64,000 nt of DNA, taken from the NCBI GenBank assembly GCA_034231615.1, contig CM067298.1, positions 25,686,528-25,750,527 on the forward strand. Reading direction: 5' to 3'. The DNA comes from Meghimatium bilineatum. Its lineage: Eukaryota > Mollusca > Gastropoda > Stylommatophora > Philomycidae. The notes beneath the pieces were generated by a model, which made no database searches, was not told the DNA's origin, and saw only the letters and a program-made list of their open reading frames with translations. Within the stretch, counting starts at the first letter, position 1, and the number at the start of each line of letters is the position of its first letter. Positions 11,165 through 22,565 of the stretch are shown in pieces. A program made the translations under genes and the position numbers.

Positions 11165-11565
11165 GTATACAGGGCGGACTTATATGTACTTAGCTTCTCC
11201 AAATTGCTAGAAATGAAAGCAACGGAGCCACTTACACAGCTTTTACCAGCCAACACATCGGCTCTTTCGTTTCCCTTATCTCCAGCATGACCTGGACAAT
11301 AGATCCATGTAATGCTCTGCTCGGTGTTGAGAATAGTGACCTATTCAGTTCTGATAATACACTTTCTATCTTGCGCAGCATACTTTGAGAGTCCGATAGA
11401 ATCACTGACTCTGTTGGTGGTTGCGTTACCGGCCAAGTGAGAGCTGCTGTCACCACTTCTATTTCCATTTTATACTGGATGTTGTAGTGGGGCACGCTGC
11501 TGACTCCTCAACTAATTTCTTGCCAATTTGGGAGGCCATGAAACCCCAACCACACCTGTTTGTTT
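11165..11565 (-). mobile_element. LINE-D RNase H domain fragment (I-group type)
   Basis: The minus strand reads GFMASQIGKKLVEESAA, then MEIEVVTAALTW, VILSDSQSMLRKIES and, after a frame break, TWIYCPGHAGDKGNERADVL. This is the ribonuclease H domain of non-LTR retrotransposons of the I superclade, with the MEVEAV helix, the [IL]xTDS strand and the CPGHxGxxGNExAD block. Here the TDS aspartate is kept as SDS. At least two frame breaks. The zinc-knuckle piece at 20070-20330 could be the 3' end of the same family. Confidence 0.85.
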
Positions 11566-11609
11566 CTTATGTTACTGGGCAGTTTGTGTAAATTATTATA
11601 TCGTGTGGC

Positions 11610-12570
11610 TTCGAGTAGATGAATGTACGTGATTAAACTGCAATTTGACATAGTTTAACATTCAGTGTTAGTAGATGAATGGACATGATTAAAGTGCACC
11701 TTGATATAGTTTAAGATTCACTATACCGGTGGATTAACTGACTTGACTAAAGTGTGAGATGACAGTTTGAGATTCACTGTGATAGTGGATTAACTGACTT
11801 AATTAAAATGAAACCTGGCATAGTTTAAGATGCACTGTGCTAGTGGACTCATTGACTTAATTAAAAATGAGACGTAATATAATTTAAGATTCAATGTGCT
11901 AGTGGATTAACTGATTTGATAAAGTGCGACTTGACATAGTTTAAGATTCACTGTGCTATTTGATTAACTGACTTAATTAAAATGAGACTTGACATAATTT
12001 AACATTTAATGTGCTAGTTGATTAATTGACTTAATTAAAAGGAGACTTTACATAATTTAACATTCAATGTGCTAGTGAATTAACTGACTTGAAATGATAT
12101 TTGACATAATTTAACATTCAATCATCAATGTTCTAGTTGATTAGCTGACTTAATTAAAATGATATTTGACATAATTTAACATTCAATGTGCTAGTGGATT
12201 AACTGACTTGAAATGATATTTGACATAATTTAACATTCAATGTGCTAGTGGATTAACTGACTTAATTAAAATGAGACTTGACATAATTTAACATTCAATG
12301 TGCTAGTGGATTAACTGACTTAATTAAATGAGACTTGACATAATTTAACATTCAATGTGCTAGTGGATTAACTGACTTAATTAAATGAGACTTGACATAA
12401 TTTAACATTCAATGTGCTAGTGGATTAACTGACTTAATTAAATGAGACTTGACATAATTTAACATTCAATGTGCTAGTGGATTAACTGACTTAATTAAAA
12501 TGAGACTTGACATAATTTAACATTCAATGTGCTAGTGGATTAACTGACTTAATTAAAATGAGGCACAGTT
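11610..12570. repeat. 58-bp minisatellite, about 16 units
   Basis: Unit TGACTTAATTAAAATGAGAC, TTGACATAATTTAACATTCA, ATGTGCTAGTGGATTAAC. Units are diverged to the left (11620-12050) and nearly identical at 12240-12560. Shorter units lack TTAATTAAA. Confidence 0.97.
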
Positions 12571-12997
12571 TAAGATTCACTGTGTTGAAGAAGTGAAGTG
12601 CCAAAATAAAACATAAATAATGTACATATTTAACAGAATATGGCTACAACATGATTGTATTTGTAATTGTGTCTTACTTCAGGAGCTGAAGAAGTGATCA
12701 ATGATTTCCCCACTGTTAAGATTTCACTCATTCATGCTCATGTTACCAAATTACTTCTATTATTTCTCTTCACTCTATGACTGTTGCTAATAAGTTGTCA
12801 CATGGTAAATCAGACTGTTAAAAGTGTTTTCTGACAGTGTGTGTGTGATTGACTGGCGGCCAATATTGTGTCACAGATTTTTATGCACGAAAGACCAAAA
12901 ATGTGGCAGCTTAAACGTAGATATCTCCAAGCAAACAGATATACAAATTCGTGACTGTGTCACCTAAACAAAGTTAGAAATAAAAGTTTGTTGACTT
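12571..12997. other. Unique spacer, possible intron start on the minus strand
   Basis: No repeat is recognised. It lies just inside the GTAAGT donor at 12999, so it may be intronic. Confidence 0.35.
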
Positions 12998-12999
12998 AC

Positions 13000-13053
13000 C
13001 AAATCCTGTTTGAGGGAGATGGGCACATACTGGACGTAGTAGTAGGGGTGCAT
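13000..13053 (-). CDS. Candidate first coding exon of a host gene
   Basis: An ATG at 13053-13051 with A at -3 opens 18 codons, MHPYYYVQYVPISLKQDL, ending exactly at a consensus 5' splice site TTG|GTAAGTCAA (intron begins at 12999). The stretch 13000-13640 is visibly more GC-rich than its surroundings and no dispersed repeat is recognised in it. The same frame is open upstream without another ATG to a stop near 13160, consistent with 5' untranslated sequence. A TATA-like motif lies about 510 bp upstream. No downstream exon is found, and the next 1.4 kb includes a minisatellite. The protein family is not recognised. An alternative frame with ATG near 13177 is also open to the donor, so the frame is uncertain. 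Confidence 0.35.
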
Positions 13054-13565
13054 CCTCAGCCGTCGATACGAATGGACCGCAATGGTGGACGGTGTAGGGA
13101 GCAAGCGCGGGGTGCTGTACTGCCGACCGGGACGGCTGCGGTAATGACGGCCGATTAGCCCCTCGCCGTCTCAACAAGTGCTGCGAAGAAAGCAGATATT
13201 CCTGCTGCTGTGATCACTGACGTTGTCTGATGATGGCACAAGCACTAATCTATCGATGACGAGGCGAATGAGTGTTGTTGTTGCTGTAGCTGTTGTTTTT
13301 GTTCAAGAGGTTGGCTCGGTGATCGTCACCACACCCAACTTCTAAAACCAAAACAGATCAGTGGTGTGTGACCGGATGCTGTGAGCAATACGGACAATCG
13401 TGGAAGTGAAGTTCTACTTTTGGTTGATATCCTCCGTCCTTACTGATAATGTTGTGGACAACCACTGCCCCGGTAACACTTGAACGCGTATAAGAAATAT
13501 AACTAGTCCTTTTAGTTTACACACACTGTGTACTCTAGCACAGCCAGCACTCACAGTGTCGGAAG
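13054..13565 (-). other. Possible 5' untranslated region of the candidate exon
   Basis: GC-richer sequence between the TATA-like motif and the candidate ATG, with a short GTT-rich stretch at 13270-13305. A 3' splice-like site (CTGCTTTCTTCGCAG on minus, near 13186) might split it. Confidence 0.25.
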
Positions 13566-13573
13566 TTTATAGG
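13566..13573 (-). promoter_or_regulatory. TATA-like motif
   Basis: The minus strand reads CGCAGCCTATAAACTTCC; transcription would start about 30 bp downstream, near 13540. Support is positional only. Confidence 0.25.
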
Positions 13574-14439
13574 CTGCGCGGGCAACCAAGCGAAACAAAC
13601 GAGTGCTGGTATTAATCACGCGATGGCTATTATTGGAATAGGTCTCTGCTACTTACTGCACAACTTGCTCCGAATATTTCTCTCAAGCACAAATATACAC
13701 ACATTTATCACAGCCCTGTCTGTTATCTTATCTAAAAATATGTTCAGAATAACACAAGTATCAATAACAACCGTATATCATAACTAATACGCTTACGTTC
13801 ACAACAATTTTCAATATCTGGTCGACTTCAATCGAAAGGGCAAAGTGCCGTTCAGGTATAAACTGACGCTACGCGTTATGGCCTTATATCAATCATAGTT
13901 CACAAGGCGACGACCGAGTCGCTGTTGATGAAGGCTATATGAAAGCACTAAGAGGACAAACCGCTCAATTTAACTTTTCACCGACCTATCTAACTGGCCT
14001 GACTTTTAGGCAACAGCCTGCGAAATATCCGGTTTGTATAAATGACATTGGTATATTTAGTATTATTTACCGAGTCAAAATTATTCAATTACAAAAACCC
14101 GCATATTGATTATACGTTGGGCTTGCACGAAGCAAACTAGGCTCCTCGCATACGTTCTCCATATCAGAAATATACCGCTTTTTATATTGAAATTAGCCAG
14201 GTGCGTTAATATAAACGGGACTTGAGAATCATTTGAAAACGGCGTATAAACTCGTGAATAGAATTTTGAGTAGCTTATGTACTCCGTAGTCATTTTGGTA
14301 ATGAAAAGTAGTAGTTATGGAATGTGAATAATATCTCACATGTGGTCACAGTGCTGGAAATAGTGTTACATAATTTCTAAACTACCACAACAACATAATA
14401 ATAAATGAACACACATAATGTGACAGAAACAATACCAAA
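13574..14439. other. Unique spacer
   Basis: No element is recognised. A 70-codon minus frame (14081-14293) has no supporting feature. Confidence 0.45.
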
Positions 14440-15290
14440 AATTACACTCACACATGACATGCATGACTTATAGAACATGACAAACAAGACATGTAAGACA
14501 TGCCTGATATGAGCTATAGGACATGCCAAACATGACCAATAAAAATGACAAATAATACCTATAACAAATGTCAAATATGAGCTATAGAAAATGACAAACA
14601 TGGCTTATACAAATGAAAAATACCTATAATAAATGTCAAATATTCCTATATGAAATGTCACATATGATCTATAAGAAATGTCAAATATGACCTATAAGAA
14701 ATGTCAAATATGACCTATAAGAAATGTCAAATATGAGCTATAAGAAATGTCAAATATGACCTATAAGAAATGTCAAATATAACCTATAAGAAATGTCAAA
14801 TATGACCTATAAGAAATGTCAAATATGAGCTATAAGAAATGTCAAATATGAGCTATAAGAAATGTCAAATATGAGCTATAAGAAATGTCAAATATGACCT
14901 ATAAGAAATGTCAAATATGAGCTATAGAAAATGACAAACATGGCTAATAAAAATGACAAATACCTATAATAAATGTCAAATATGAGCTATACAAAATGAC
15001 AAACATGGCTAATAAAAATGAAAAATACCTATAAGAAATGTCAAATATGACCTATAGGAAATAACAAATATGACCTATAAGAAATGACAAATAAAAGCTA
15101 TAGGAAATGACAAACATGACCTATAAGAAATGACAAATGCAATGTATATGAAATGACAAACGTGAATTATAAGAAATCTCAAATATGAATTATACTAAAT
15201 AGCAAAAACTAACTTTAGAAAATGAAAAACGTGACCTATAGGAAATGACAAATATGACCTACAACAGTTGATAAGCAATACATATCAGAA
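14440..15290. repeat. 24-bp minisatellite, about 34 units
   Basis: Unit AATGTCAAATATGACCTATA followed by AGAA, with GAGCTA and AACCTA variants. Regular at 14630-14930, diverged at both ends. Confidence 0.97.
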
Positions 15291-15447
15291 TTGACAAATA
15301 TGACCTGATATAAAACAATTGATACAAAACACCGATAGAGTATGTCACATTGCTGACCACTTTTATAGTTCAAATTGTAGATGAATCTACTGCCCCATTC
15401 ATGCATGTCTCTAGGGCAATGAAAGAGAAAACTCATACTGGCGGAAA

Positions 15448-16062
15448 ATGTTGTGACAGATGACACAGTACTGACAAGGGTAATGTTGTGACTGATGTCA
15501 CAGTACTGAGAAGTGTAATGTTGTGACTGATGGCACAGTACTGAGAAGTGTAATGTTGTGACTGATGGCACAGTACTGAGAAGTGTAATGTTGTGACTGA
15601 TGTCACAGTACTGAGAAGTGTAATGTTGTGACTGATGGCACAGTACTGAGAAGTGTAATGTTGTGACTGATGGCACAGTACTGAGAAGTGTAATGTTGTG
15701 ACTGATGTCACAGTACTGACAAGTGTAATGTTGTGACTGATGTCACAGTACTGAGAAGTGTAATGTTGTGACTGATGTCACAGTACTGACAAGTGTAATG
15801 TTGTGACTGATGTCACAGTACTGACAAGTGTAATGTTGTGACTGATGTCACAGTACTGACAAGTGTAATGTTGTGACTGATGTCACAGTACTGAGAAGTG
15901 TAATGTTGTGACTGATGTCACAGTACTGAGAAGTGTAATGTTGTGACTGATGTCACAGTACTGAGAAGTGTAATGTTGTGACTGATGTCACAGTACTGAG
16001 AAGTGTAATGTTGTGACTGATGGCACAGTACCAAGAAGTAAACTATTGTGACTGATGTCCTG
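15448..16062. repeat. 35-bp minisatellite with a hairpin in each unit, 17-18 units
   Basis: Unit TGTTGTGACTGATGTCACAG followed by TACTGAGAAGTGTAA. TGTGAC-TGAT-GTCACA is a perfect 6-bp inverted repeat in most units; a TGGCACA variant weakens it. From 15495 the variants run T-G-G-T-G-G, a three-unit (105-bp) order, and later units alternate GAGAAG and GACAAG. The minus frames at 15236-16115 are array by-products. Confidence 0.97.
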
Positions 16063-16067
16063 AAAGG

Positions 16068-16291
16068 GAAGGTCATGAAAGGTAAGCAAAGAATAACAAC
16101 ACAACATACTGCCATATATGGCCTAAGAGGTGCCTATAGAGGTTTGGGGATGCTGTGAGATGTTTCATACCATAAGCCATAGTGATCCAATGGCCGTACT
16201 GAAGACGGGTGTTTCCGTACAACATGCGCAGATATCACATTCAAGCTGTAAATCATGACAACGGAATATTTTCTACAGATACATCCTACAT
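16068..16291 (+). mobile_element. SINE-Y, diverged copy lacking its tail
   Basis: Shares GTAAGCAAAGAATAACAACA, GTTTGGGGATG, GCCATAGTGATCCAATGGC, GAAGACGGGTGTTTC, GCTGTAAATCATGACAACG and ACATCCTAC with the copies at 9767 and 37693. It sits exactly between two unrelated minisatellites. Confidence 0.7.
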
Positions 16292-16790
16292 AAAGATGGA
16301 AGAAACAGTACAGGACTTACAGCTACATTCTAATCCATGGTGGAAGAAACAGTACAGGGTTTACAGTTACATTCTAATCCATGGTGGAAGAAATAGTACA
16401 GGGTTTACAGTTACATTCTAATCCATGGTGGAAGAAATAGTACAGGGTTTACAGTTACATTCTAATCCATGGTGGAAGAAATAGTACAGGGTTTACAGTT
16501 ACATTCTAATCCATGGTGGAAGAAACAGTACAGGGTTTACAGCTACATCTACATCAAGATGGAATACAAAGTACAGGAATTACATATATACATTACATCA
16601 AGATGGAAAAATGGTACAAGAATAACATCTACGCATTACATCAAGATGGAAAAAGGGTACAAGAATGACATCTACGCATTACATCAAGATGGAAAAAGGG
16701 TACAAGAATGACATCTACGCATTACATCAAGATGGAAAAAGGGTACAAGAATGACATCTACGCATTACATCAAGAAATAGTGATTAACAA
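16292..16790. repeat. 44-bp array passing into a 43-bp array
   Basis: Six units of ATGGTGGAAGAAATAGTACA-GGGTTTACAGTTACATTCTAATCC grade, through an intermediate at 16555-16600, into about five units of ATGGAAAAAGGGTACAAGAATGA-CATCTACGCATTACATCAAG. The shared skeleton (ATGGAA...GTACA...TTACAT) shows that one derives from the other. Confidence 0.95.
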
Positions 16791-17440
16791 ACATAAGTTA
16801 AAATAAATGGCAAATATAATAACTGACAAACAATGCTAGAAGAACTAACAAACAGACGCTGTGACAGTTAATAAGCATGACTATAACAACAGCCGTAATA
16901 ATTGACAAACATCACTATAACAACAGCCATAACAACACACGGCAGCTAGAACAGCCATAACAACACACGGCAGCTAGAACGGACATAACAATTGGCAAAC
17001 TTATAACAAACAGGATCTATAACAAACAACAGATATAACAAATAGAATACAACTATAACAAACAGCTACTACAACACTTGACACACTATAAAAATAACTG
17101 ATCTAACAATTGTCACACAGCAGTTAGAACAAATAGCAACTATAGAATATAAGAAGTTCAACACTGCAGCCATAACAAATAGCATTTATAACAATTGTTA
17201 CACATCATTATAACATACAATTGGCACAATAGTTCACAAACACTATAACAAGGGTCTATAGCAATTGACACTCGGCATATATAACAAACAGCATCTTTAA
17301 AAAAAACCAGTTATAACATTTGGCACACAGCTGTAACAAACAACAGCTATTAAAATTGACACACAATCCTATAACAAACAGCAGCCATACGAAACAGAAT
17401 GTGAGAACCACTTAGAAAGGATCACTTTAAAAAACACAAA
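16791..17440. repeat. Decayed AACA-rich tandem sequence
   Basis: Loose recurrence of CTATAACAAACAGC, ATTGACACAC and GCCATAACAACA. One clear local duplication is ACAACACACGGCAGCTAGAA at about 16933 and 16961. Probably a very old minisatellite. Confidence 0.6.
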
Positions 17441-17540
17441 ACAGTGAAATCAATTATAATTAATCGCATTCTCGTTCGGTCACGTGGATATCAGAGTCTG
17501 GCAGATTCATGAAGGAACAAAAACTTGTGTGGAAGTAATT

Positions 17541-17607
17541 GCTGGTTAATTGGACTCAATCATGAGCATCTCTACAGCATAGTCGCGGGTTCGATACCGG
17601 GCCGGCA
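17541..17607 (+). other. tRNA-like fragment
   Basis: GCTGGTT...GGCCGGC can pair as an imperfect acceptor stem. ACTCAATCATGAGC resembles a D arm, and GGTTCGATACC (17588-17598) fits the pol III B box GGTTCGANNCC. At 67 nt with poor stems it is a decayed tRNA or SINE head rather than a working gene. Confidence 0.45.
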
Positions 17608-17775
17608 TGTCTTCTTTACAGGTGCGTTGTTTTTTTTTCAGAGATGCATTGAACTATCGCTGGAAACATGATTTACTAGCTACGAGAGGTAATCTTGACT
17701 GGTGTTTTGTCGCTATTTTAAGAGGGGTGGGGCACGTATGGAAAACCCCGAGTACAGTTACGTTAATACAATACG
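17608..17775. other. Unique sequence with weak splice-like signals
   Basis: A T-tract and CAG (ending 17641) followed by an open stretch and GAG|GTAATC (17689) could mark a 47-bp exon, but nothing else supports it. Confidence 0.2.
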
Positions 17776-17912
17776 CGTTTGAGCGTCTGAAATTCATACA
17801 TTCTGGCAGGTGAAATAATACTCGTTTGGGACGTTTGAAATTCATACATTCTGGCAGATGAAATAATACTCGTTTGAGCGTCTAAAATTCATACATTCTG
17901 GCAGATGAAATA
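17776..17912. repeat. 47-bp tandem repeat, three copies
   Basis: Unit CGTTTGAGCGTCTGAAATTC, ATACATTCTGGCAGATGAAA, TAATACT. Confidence 0.97.
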
Positions 17913-18411
17913 GCAATGATCATTAGCGAGTATATGACAGGCTAAGTACAGATACTAACTGGGCATTGTTGTCTTGTGAAGTAACATCTCCTTACTTTTC
18001 TTTCCTTTCCTACATTTGTTCAGCTAATTGATGGTTATCTCTTACCACAATAGTTCAATTGTACTGAATAATGTCTGACTGAGGTGAAAACGGTATGGAC
18101 CGCCATTTCTAACAAAGCTACAATGAAAAAGTTTAGCTCGAGGACTGTGTTAACTAGAGTTATCATTCCGGAGACTATCGATCTATCAATGAGGGCGCAC
18201 TAGTTTGAAGAATACTATTTCAGCGTTGATTGTCTTTCAGGTTGCCTTCGATACGATGAAAAGATTTTGCCCAATGTCACACTACTCGTATATTATGTGT
18301 GAGCAACTAACATGACGATAAACCAGCTCATTAGTGATTCTGTTTCCTAATAGTGAGCATTGACAATAATGCTTCAAGTGAGCTACTCCATCTGCGAATA
18401 TGTTTTTCCCG
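17913..18411. other. Unique spacer
   Basis: No recognised element. A pyrimidine tract and CAG near 18240 is followed by 23 open codons, judged insufficient. Confidence 0.4.
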
Positions 18412-18690
18412 TTTGCCACCTCATTGACGATCATGATTCGTAGCTGTGAGTCACCTCATTGGCGATCATGATTCGTAGCTGTGAGTCACCTCATTGGCGA
18501 TCATGATTCGTAGCTGTGAGTCACCTCATTGACGATCATGATTCGTAGCTGTGAGTCACCTCATTGACGATCATGATTCGTAGCTGTGAGTCACCTCATT
18601 GGCGATCATGATTCGTAGCTGTGAGTCACCTCATTGGCGATCATGATTCGTAGCTGTGAGTCACCTCATTGGCTATCATGATTCCTAAAT
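18412..18690. repeat. 36-bp minisatellite, about 8 units
   Basis: Unit ACGATCATGATTCGTAGCTG followed by TGAGTCACCTCATTGG. The GACGATC/GGCGATC difference alternates in blocks. Confidence 0.97.
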
Positions 18691-19258
18691 GCATTATCTG
18701 GAGTGCCTTTTGTGTCGCCTCCACACATTCGTGTCAGAGAACTACATTGTATGAGACATGTAAGTGGCACCATGGAGATCTAACGGGCTCGTGTCAAATG
18801 GTAGCTTATCAAGCACGAATAACGGTTCTATGGTTCTATGTTTTAGTGGTAACAAGAGATGTGATCTTGGATGCATTGAGGAAAAATGTGCTTCAAGAAA
18901 CTGGTTGCGGATTAGCCTCTAACAGTGAAGCAATGTATACCTTGTTACCAAATGTGACAAAATCGCTGCGGTAATTCGGTCTCTCAATTCATTAGGGCAA
19001 CTGTCAATCTTGTACATTTGTTATTCTTCAGAGCGCATATTATCTCAATTCTTCTACGACTGAGATGATGATAAAAAGGATATCGTAGTCAAACTATGAA
19101 TGACTGAGTTGCTTCAATCTATCAGGCAACCTCTCTTATTGGCATATCCTCTGTAATCCATATTATGACATACCATTTTTCAGAAACACGAAGTCGTTGT
19201 ATCAGCGATGTTGTTAAACAGAGCTTAATGAAACTATAATTAAAGCTTCTTTCTTATG
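18691..19258. other. Unique spacer
   Basis: A 101-codon plus frame (18669-18974) begins inside the preceding array and is not recognised. Confidence 0.4.
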
Positions 19259-19372
19259 AGACACGCCCGCGCCACATTGAACCATGGGCACATAGTCTTG
19301 CGACACGCCTCATTCAGCCATGAGCACATAGTCTTCAGACATGCCGCATTCAACCATGAGCACATAACCCTT
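19259..19372. repeat. About 36-bp repeat, three copies
   Basis: ACACGCC...CATT-CA-CCATGAGCACATAGTCTT recurs three times with small changes. Confidence 0.9.
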
Positions 19373-20069
19373 AAAAATGTGGGCGACAGTTGTTATCTGC
19401 ACTTGCAATGAATTTGTATCACTTCGGGATGTGTGCCTTCTTGGAAGAAGTGAACACATCATTGAGAAATTCCACTGGTATTACTGGGGGTTCGAAATGC
19501 CGATACTTCATGCACTTTGTACTTCAGAGTGTTCCAACAACGTTTGCGCTATTGTTGTGTATTGTTGTTATCAATATCACATTCGCGCTGAGTTCTACTC
19601 TTGGCAACTCAACGTCATTCATAAAAAATAGTGCAGGTCTTCTGATGTTAACTTTTAGTGATTCATATAGCTATTATTGTTTCAACAACTCAACTTTACA
19701 AAGCAAGCGACCCATAATTCATTTGGCAAAGATATAATAATTAATTTAACAACTGACTATGTAAGAGTATGCACATTATTACTTGACATAATATGCACGT
19801 AATAGCTTGACATAATATGCACGATACAGCTTTAGGAAATGTTAAATACAGCGGCAAATATATGTAGATAAATCAAAGGGATTCGAAAAAAGGTGTACAA
19901 GTAATATGTCTTCTATCAGATAGTGGATATCATTGGAAATTGATAGAACCTTTGTTAGAAATCTTAATCACTGCACACTAAAAGACAATATTTTAAGAAC
20001 CTTTTTCAGAAATCTTAATCACTGGACACTTTAGAGAACATTTTAAGTTAAGATATGTCAGAAATACTA
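19373..20069. other. Unique sequence with small decayed repeats
   Basis: CTTGACATAATATGCACG repeats near 19780 and 19808. A worn 50-bp repeat (AGAAATCTTAATCACTG-ACACT) spans 19935-20085. Overlapping plus frames at 19377-19737 are not recognised. Confidence 0.5.
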
Positions 20070-20330
20070 ATAACTGGACACTATACCGTACCAAACTACC
20101 CACTTGTAGACACTGCTCTCATCCCAATTAAACAGTGGAACACTTCCTTATTGGCAGCCCTTACCTTTCAACTGCCAGGAAAAACAACTTCTACAGACAC
20201 CCTTCACAGTCACTAACTTAGTCAATGGATCACTAAAACAACTTCAGAAGACCTGCACTTTTTAAAGAATGGCATGACACTGACAAGAGAAGTATTAGCA
20301 TCAGCATTTGAATATAGACAACAATAACCT
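20070..20330 (+). mobile_element. LINE-D C-terminal zinc-knuckle fragment
   Basis: Plus translation gives LPTCRHCSHPN, a stop, then TVEHFLIGSPYLSTARKN. This is the C-terminal C-x2-C ... H-x4-C motif region of I-superclade LINE ORF2 (typically CxxC....ETVEHFLLxCPxL). The final Cys is Ser here and there is an in-frame stop. CRHC lies at 20105-20116. Confidence 0.75.
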
Positions 20331-20335
20331 TCACA

Positions 20336-21170
20336 CATTTGTGTGCCGATGTCAGATAGACAAATGTATCTGTAGTAGTTGTAGAATGAAATATGTACCG
20401 TCGTCAGATAGACAAATGTATCTGTAGTAGTTGTAGAATGAAATATGTACCGTCGTCAGATAGACAAATGTATCTGTAGTAGTTGCAGAATGAAATATGT
20501 ACCGTCGTCAGATAGACAAATGTATCTGTAGTAGTTGCAGAATGAAATATGTACCGTCGTCAGATAGTCAAATGTATCTGTAGTAGTTGCAGAATGAAAT
20601 ATGTACCGTCGTCAGATAGACAAATGTATCTGTAGTAGTTGCAGAATGAAATATGTACCGTCGTCAGATAGTCAAATGTATCTGTAGTAGTTGCAGAATG
20701 AAATATGTACCGTCGTCAGATAGTCAAATGTATCTGTAGTAGTTGCAGAATGAAATATGTCGTCAGATAGACAAATGTATCTGTAGTAGCTGCAGAATGA
20801 AATATGTCGTCAGATAGACAAATGTATCTGTAGTAGTTGCAGAATGAAATATGTCGTCAGATAGACAAATGTATCTGTAGTAGTTGCAGAATGAAATATG
20901 TCGTCAGATAGACAAATATATCTGTAGTAGCTGCAGAATTAAATATGTTGTCAGATAGACAAATGTATCTGTAGTAGCTGCAGAATGAAATATGTCGTCA
21001 GATAGACAAATGTATCTGTAGTAGTTGCAGAATGAAATATGTCGTCAGATAGACAAATGTATCTGTAGTAGTTGCAGAATGAAATATGTCGTCAGATAGA
21101 CAAATGTATCTGTAGTAGCTGCAGAATGAAATATGTCGTCAGATAGACAAATGTATGTGTAATAGGTTGC
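20336..21170. repeat. 52-bp array switching to 47-bp array, about 17 units
   Basis: Unit ATGTACCGTCGTCAGATAGA-CAAATGTATCTGTAGTAGTT-GCAGAATGAAAT is 52 bp up to about 20755. From there every unit lacks ACCGT and is 47 bp. GTTGTAG/GTTGCAG/GCTGCAG variants lie in blocks. Confidence 0.97.
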
Positions 21171-21559
21171 CGAAGAAGTTGAGTAGTTTCTACCGAAACA
21201 ACGGTTAATAGATCCGATATGACAGCACTGATCACACTACTACTACACACTGGTGTCACATTGATTACCGTCAAGTTACACTTAATATCTTAATAACTCG
21301 TGCTCGCAAAAACTCGAATTTTTACATGCGATCTTACATTTTACATGTCCCTAAGCTTTCTAATTCAAAATTATTTAGTTATTGTCATTGCATTGCCACA
21401 TTTCTTTAATCTGTGTGTGGGCTATAATTATATTATAGATGAAGAGTTTAATTTATGGTAATTTAACTATTCGATGACATTTTGTTAGTCAAATGTGTAT
21501 CGACATTTCTCTTGTAAATTAATTCAAAAGTGTATCTTGACACTCAATGTGGCAACTAC
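21171..21559. other. Unique spacer
   Basis: AT-rich, nothing recognised. Confidence 0.45.
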
Positions 21560-22040
21560 AGATGTTTGTGTCTAAGCAACTACTACACATGTATATAAAC
21601 AATTATTATACACATTTGTGTACATAACTATTGCCCACATTTTTGTAGACAACTATTGCACATACAGTTATCTATGTAACTATTACACACATTTTTGTCT
21701 CGACAATTATTACAAAACAATTTTCTTTAAGTAACTATTTCAACAGACATTTGTCTAAGCAACTATTACAAATAAGTTTGTCGCAGTATCTGTTACAAGA
21801 CACTTTTAATTAAGTAACTATTACAATATATATTTGTCTAAGCAACTATTAAACTCACATTTTTGTCTAAGCAACTATTAAACTCACATATTTGTCTAAG
21901 CAACTATTAAACTCACATATTTGTCTATGCAACTATTAAACTCACATATTTGTCTAAGCAACTATTACACTACATATTTGTCTAAGCAACTATTAAACTC
22001 ACATATTTGTCTAAGCAACTATTAAACTCACATATTTATC
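21560..22040. repeat. 29-bp minisatellite with a decayed left half
   Basis: Unit TAAGCAACTATTAAACTCAC followed by ATATTTGTC. Nearly perfect at 21830-22035; units at 21560-21830 are strongly diverged (AACTATTACACACATTTTTG). Confidence 0.95.
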
Positions 22041-22344
22041 TTAGAATATAGTAGTAAAAGATATACAACGTCATACGCTAGACTTGAGCAAGCACTGAAG
22101 TTGAGATAAAGATTGTACATGTTAGACATATGTTCCGTTTAACGAGAACTTTGATAAAACATGAAACACAGATAACAAATACAGCACATTTGATATGCCT
22201 GATAGGAGACGACCTCAAATGTTCAAGTGTTGTGTGTGTACAATCTAACACTGCAGATGTAACTTAAACATCATATATTCAATAGCAAGCACTTCAACAG
22301 ACGTAGGTCCTGTCAATTACTTCCAAACATCCTCACTCATATTG
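22041..22344. other. Unique spacer
   Basis: Nothing recognised. Confidence 0.45.
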
Positions 22345-22565
22345 ACTGATCAGAATTTTCATTGGCCGGCGACACAATATATAGGCAAAGTGACCAATAA
22401 GAAGCTAGAATCAATTGCATCAGCCAAGATAAGGGGCAACGTGTATGTGATCAGTTTGCAGGATTTATATCTTGAGTAGGGCGTGTTCAATATGCAAATA
22501 TTTCTCAGAAGCTACGTTTAGAACTTCAGAGCGTGTTCTATCAGAAGAGTGGGAACCCGCAACCG
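22345..22565 (+). repeat. Dispersed repeat W, copy 1
   Basis: Shares CATTGGC, GTGACCAATAA, CAGCCAAGATAAGG, a TRTGTTCTATC...AGAAGAG...GGAACC end and the spacing between them with 51905-52065, and part with 59190-59270. The element type is unknown. Confidence 0.55.

Noticed and set aside
17541-17607. Working tRNA gene
   Set aside because: Only 67 nt, with mismatched acceptor stem and poor anticodon arm; treated as a relic.
17642-17688. 47-bp exon (DALNYRWKHDLLATR)
   Set aside because: The acceptor T-tract is good, but the exon is very short, the donor is weak and nothing else supports it.
18241-18298. Exon after TTGATTGTCTTTCAG
   Set aside because: Frame stops soon after and the donor is ambiguous.
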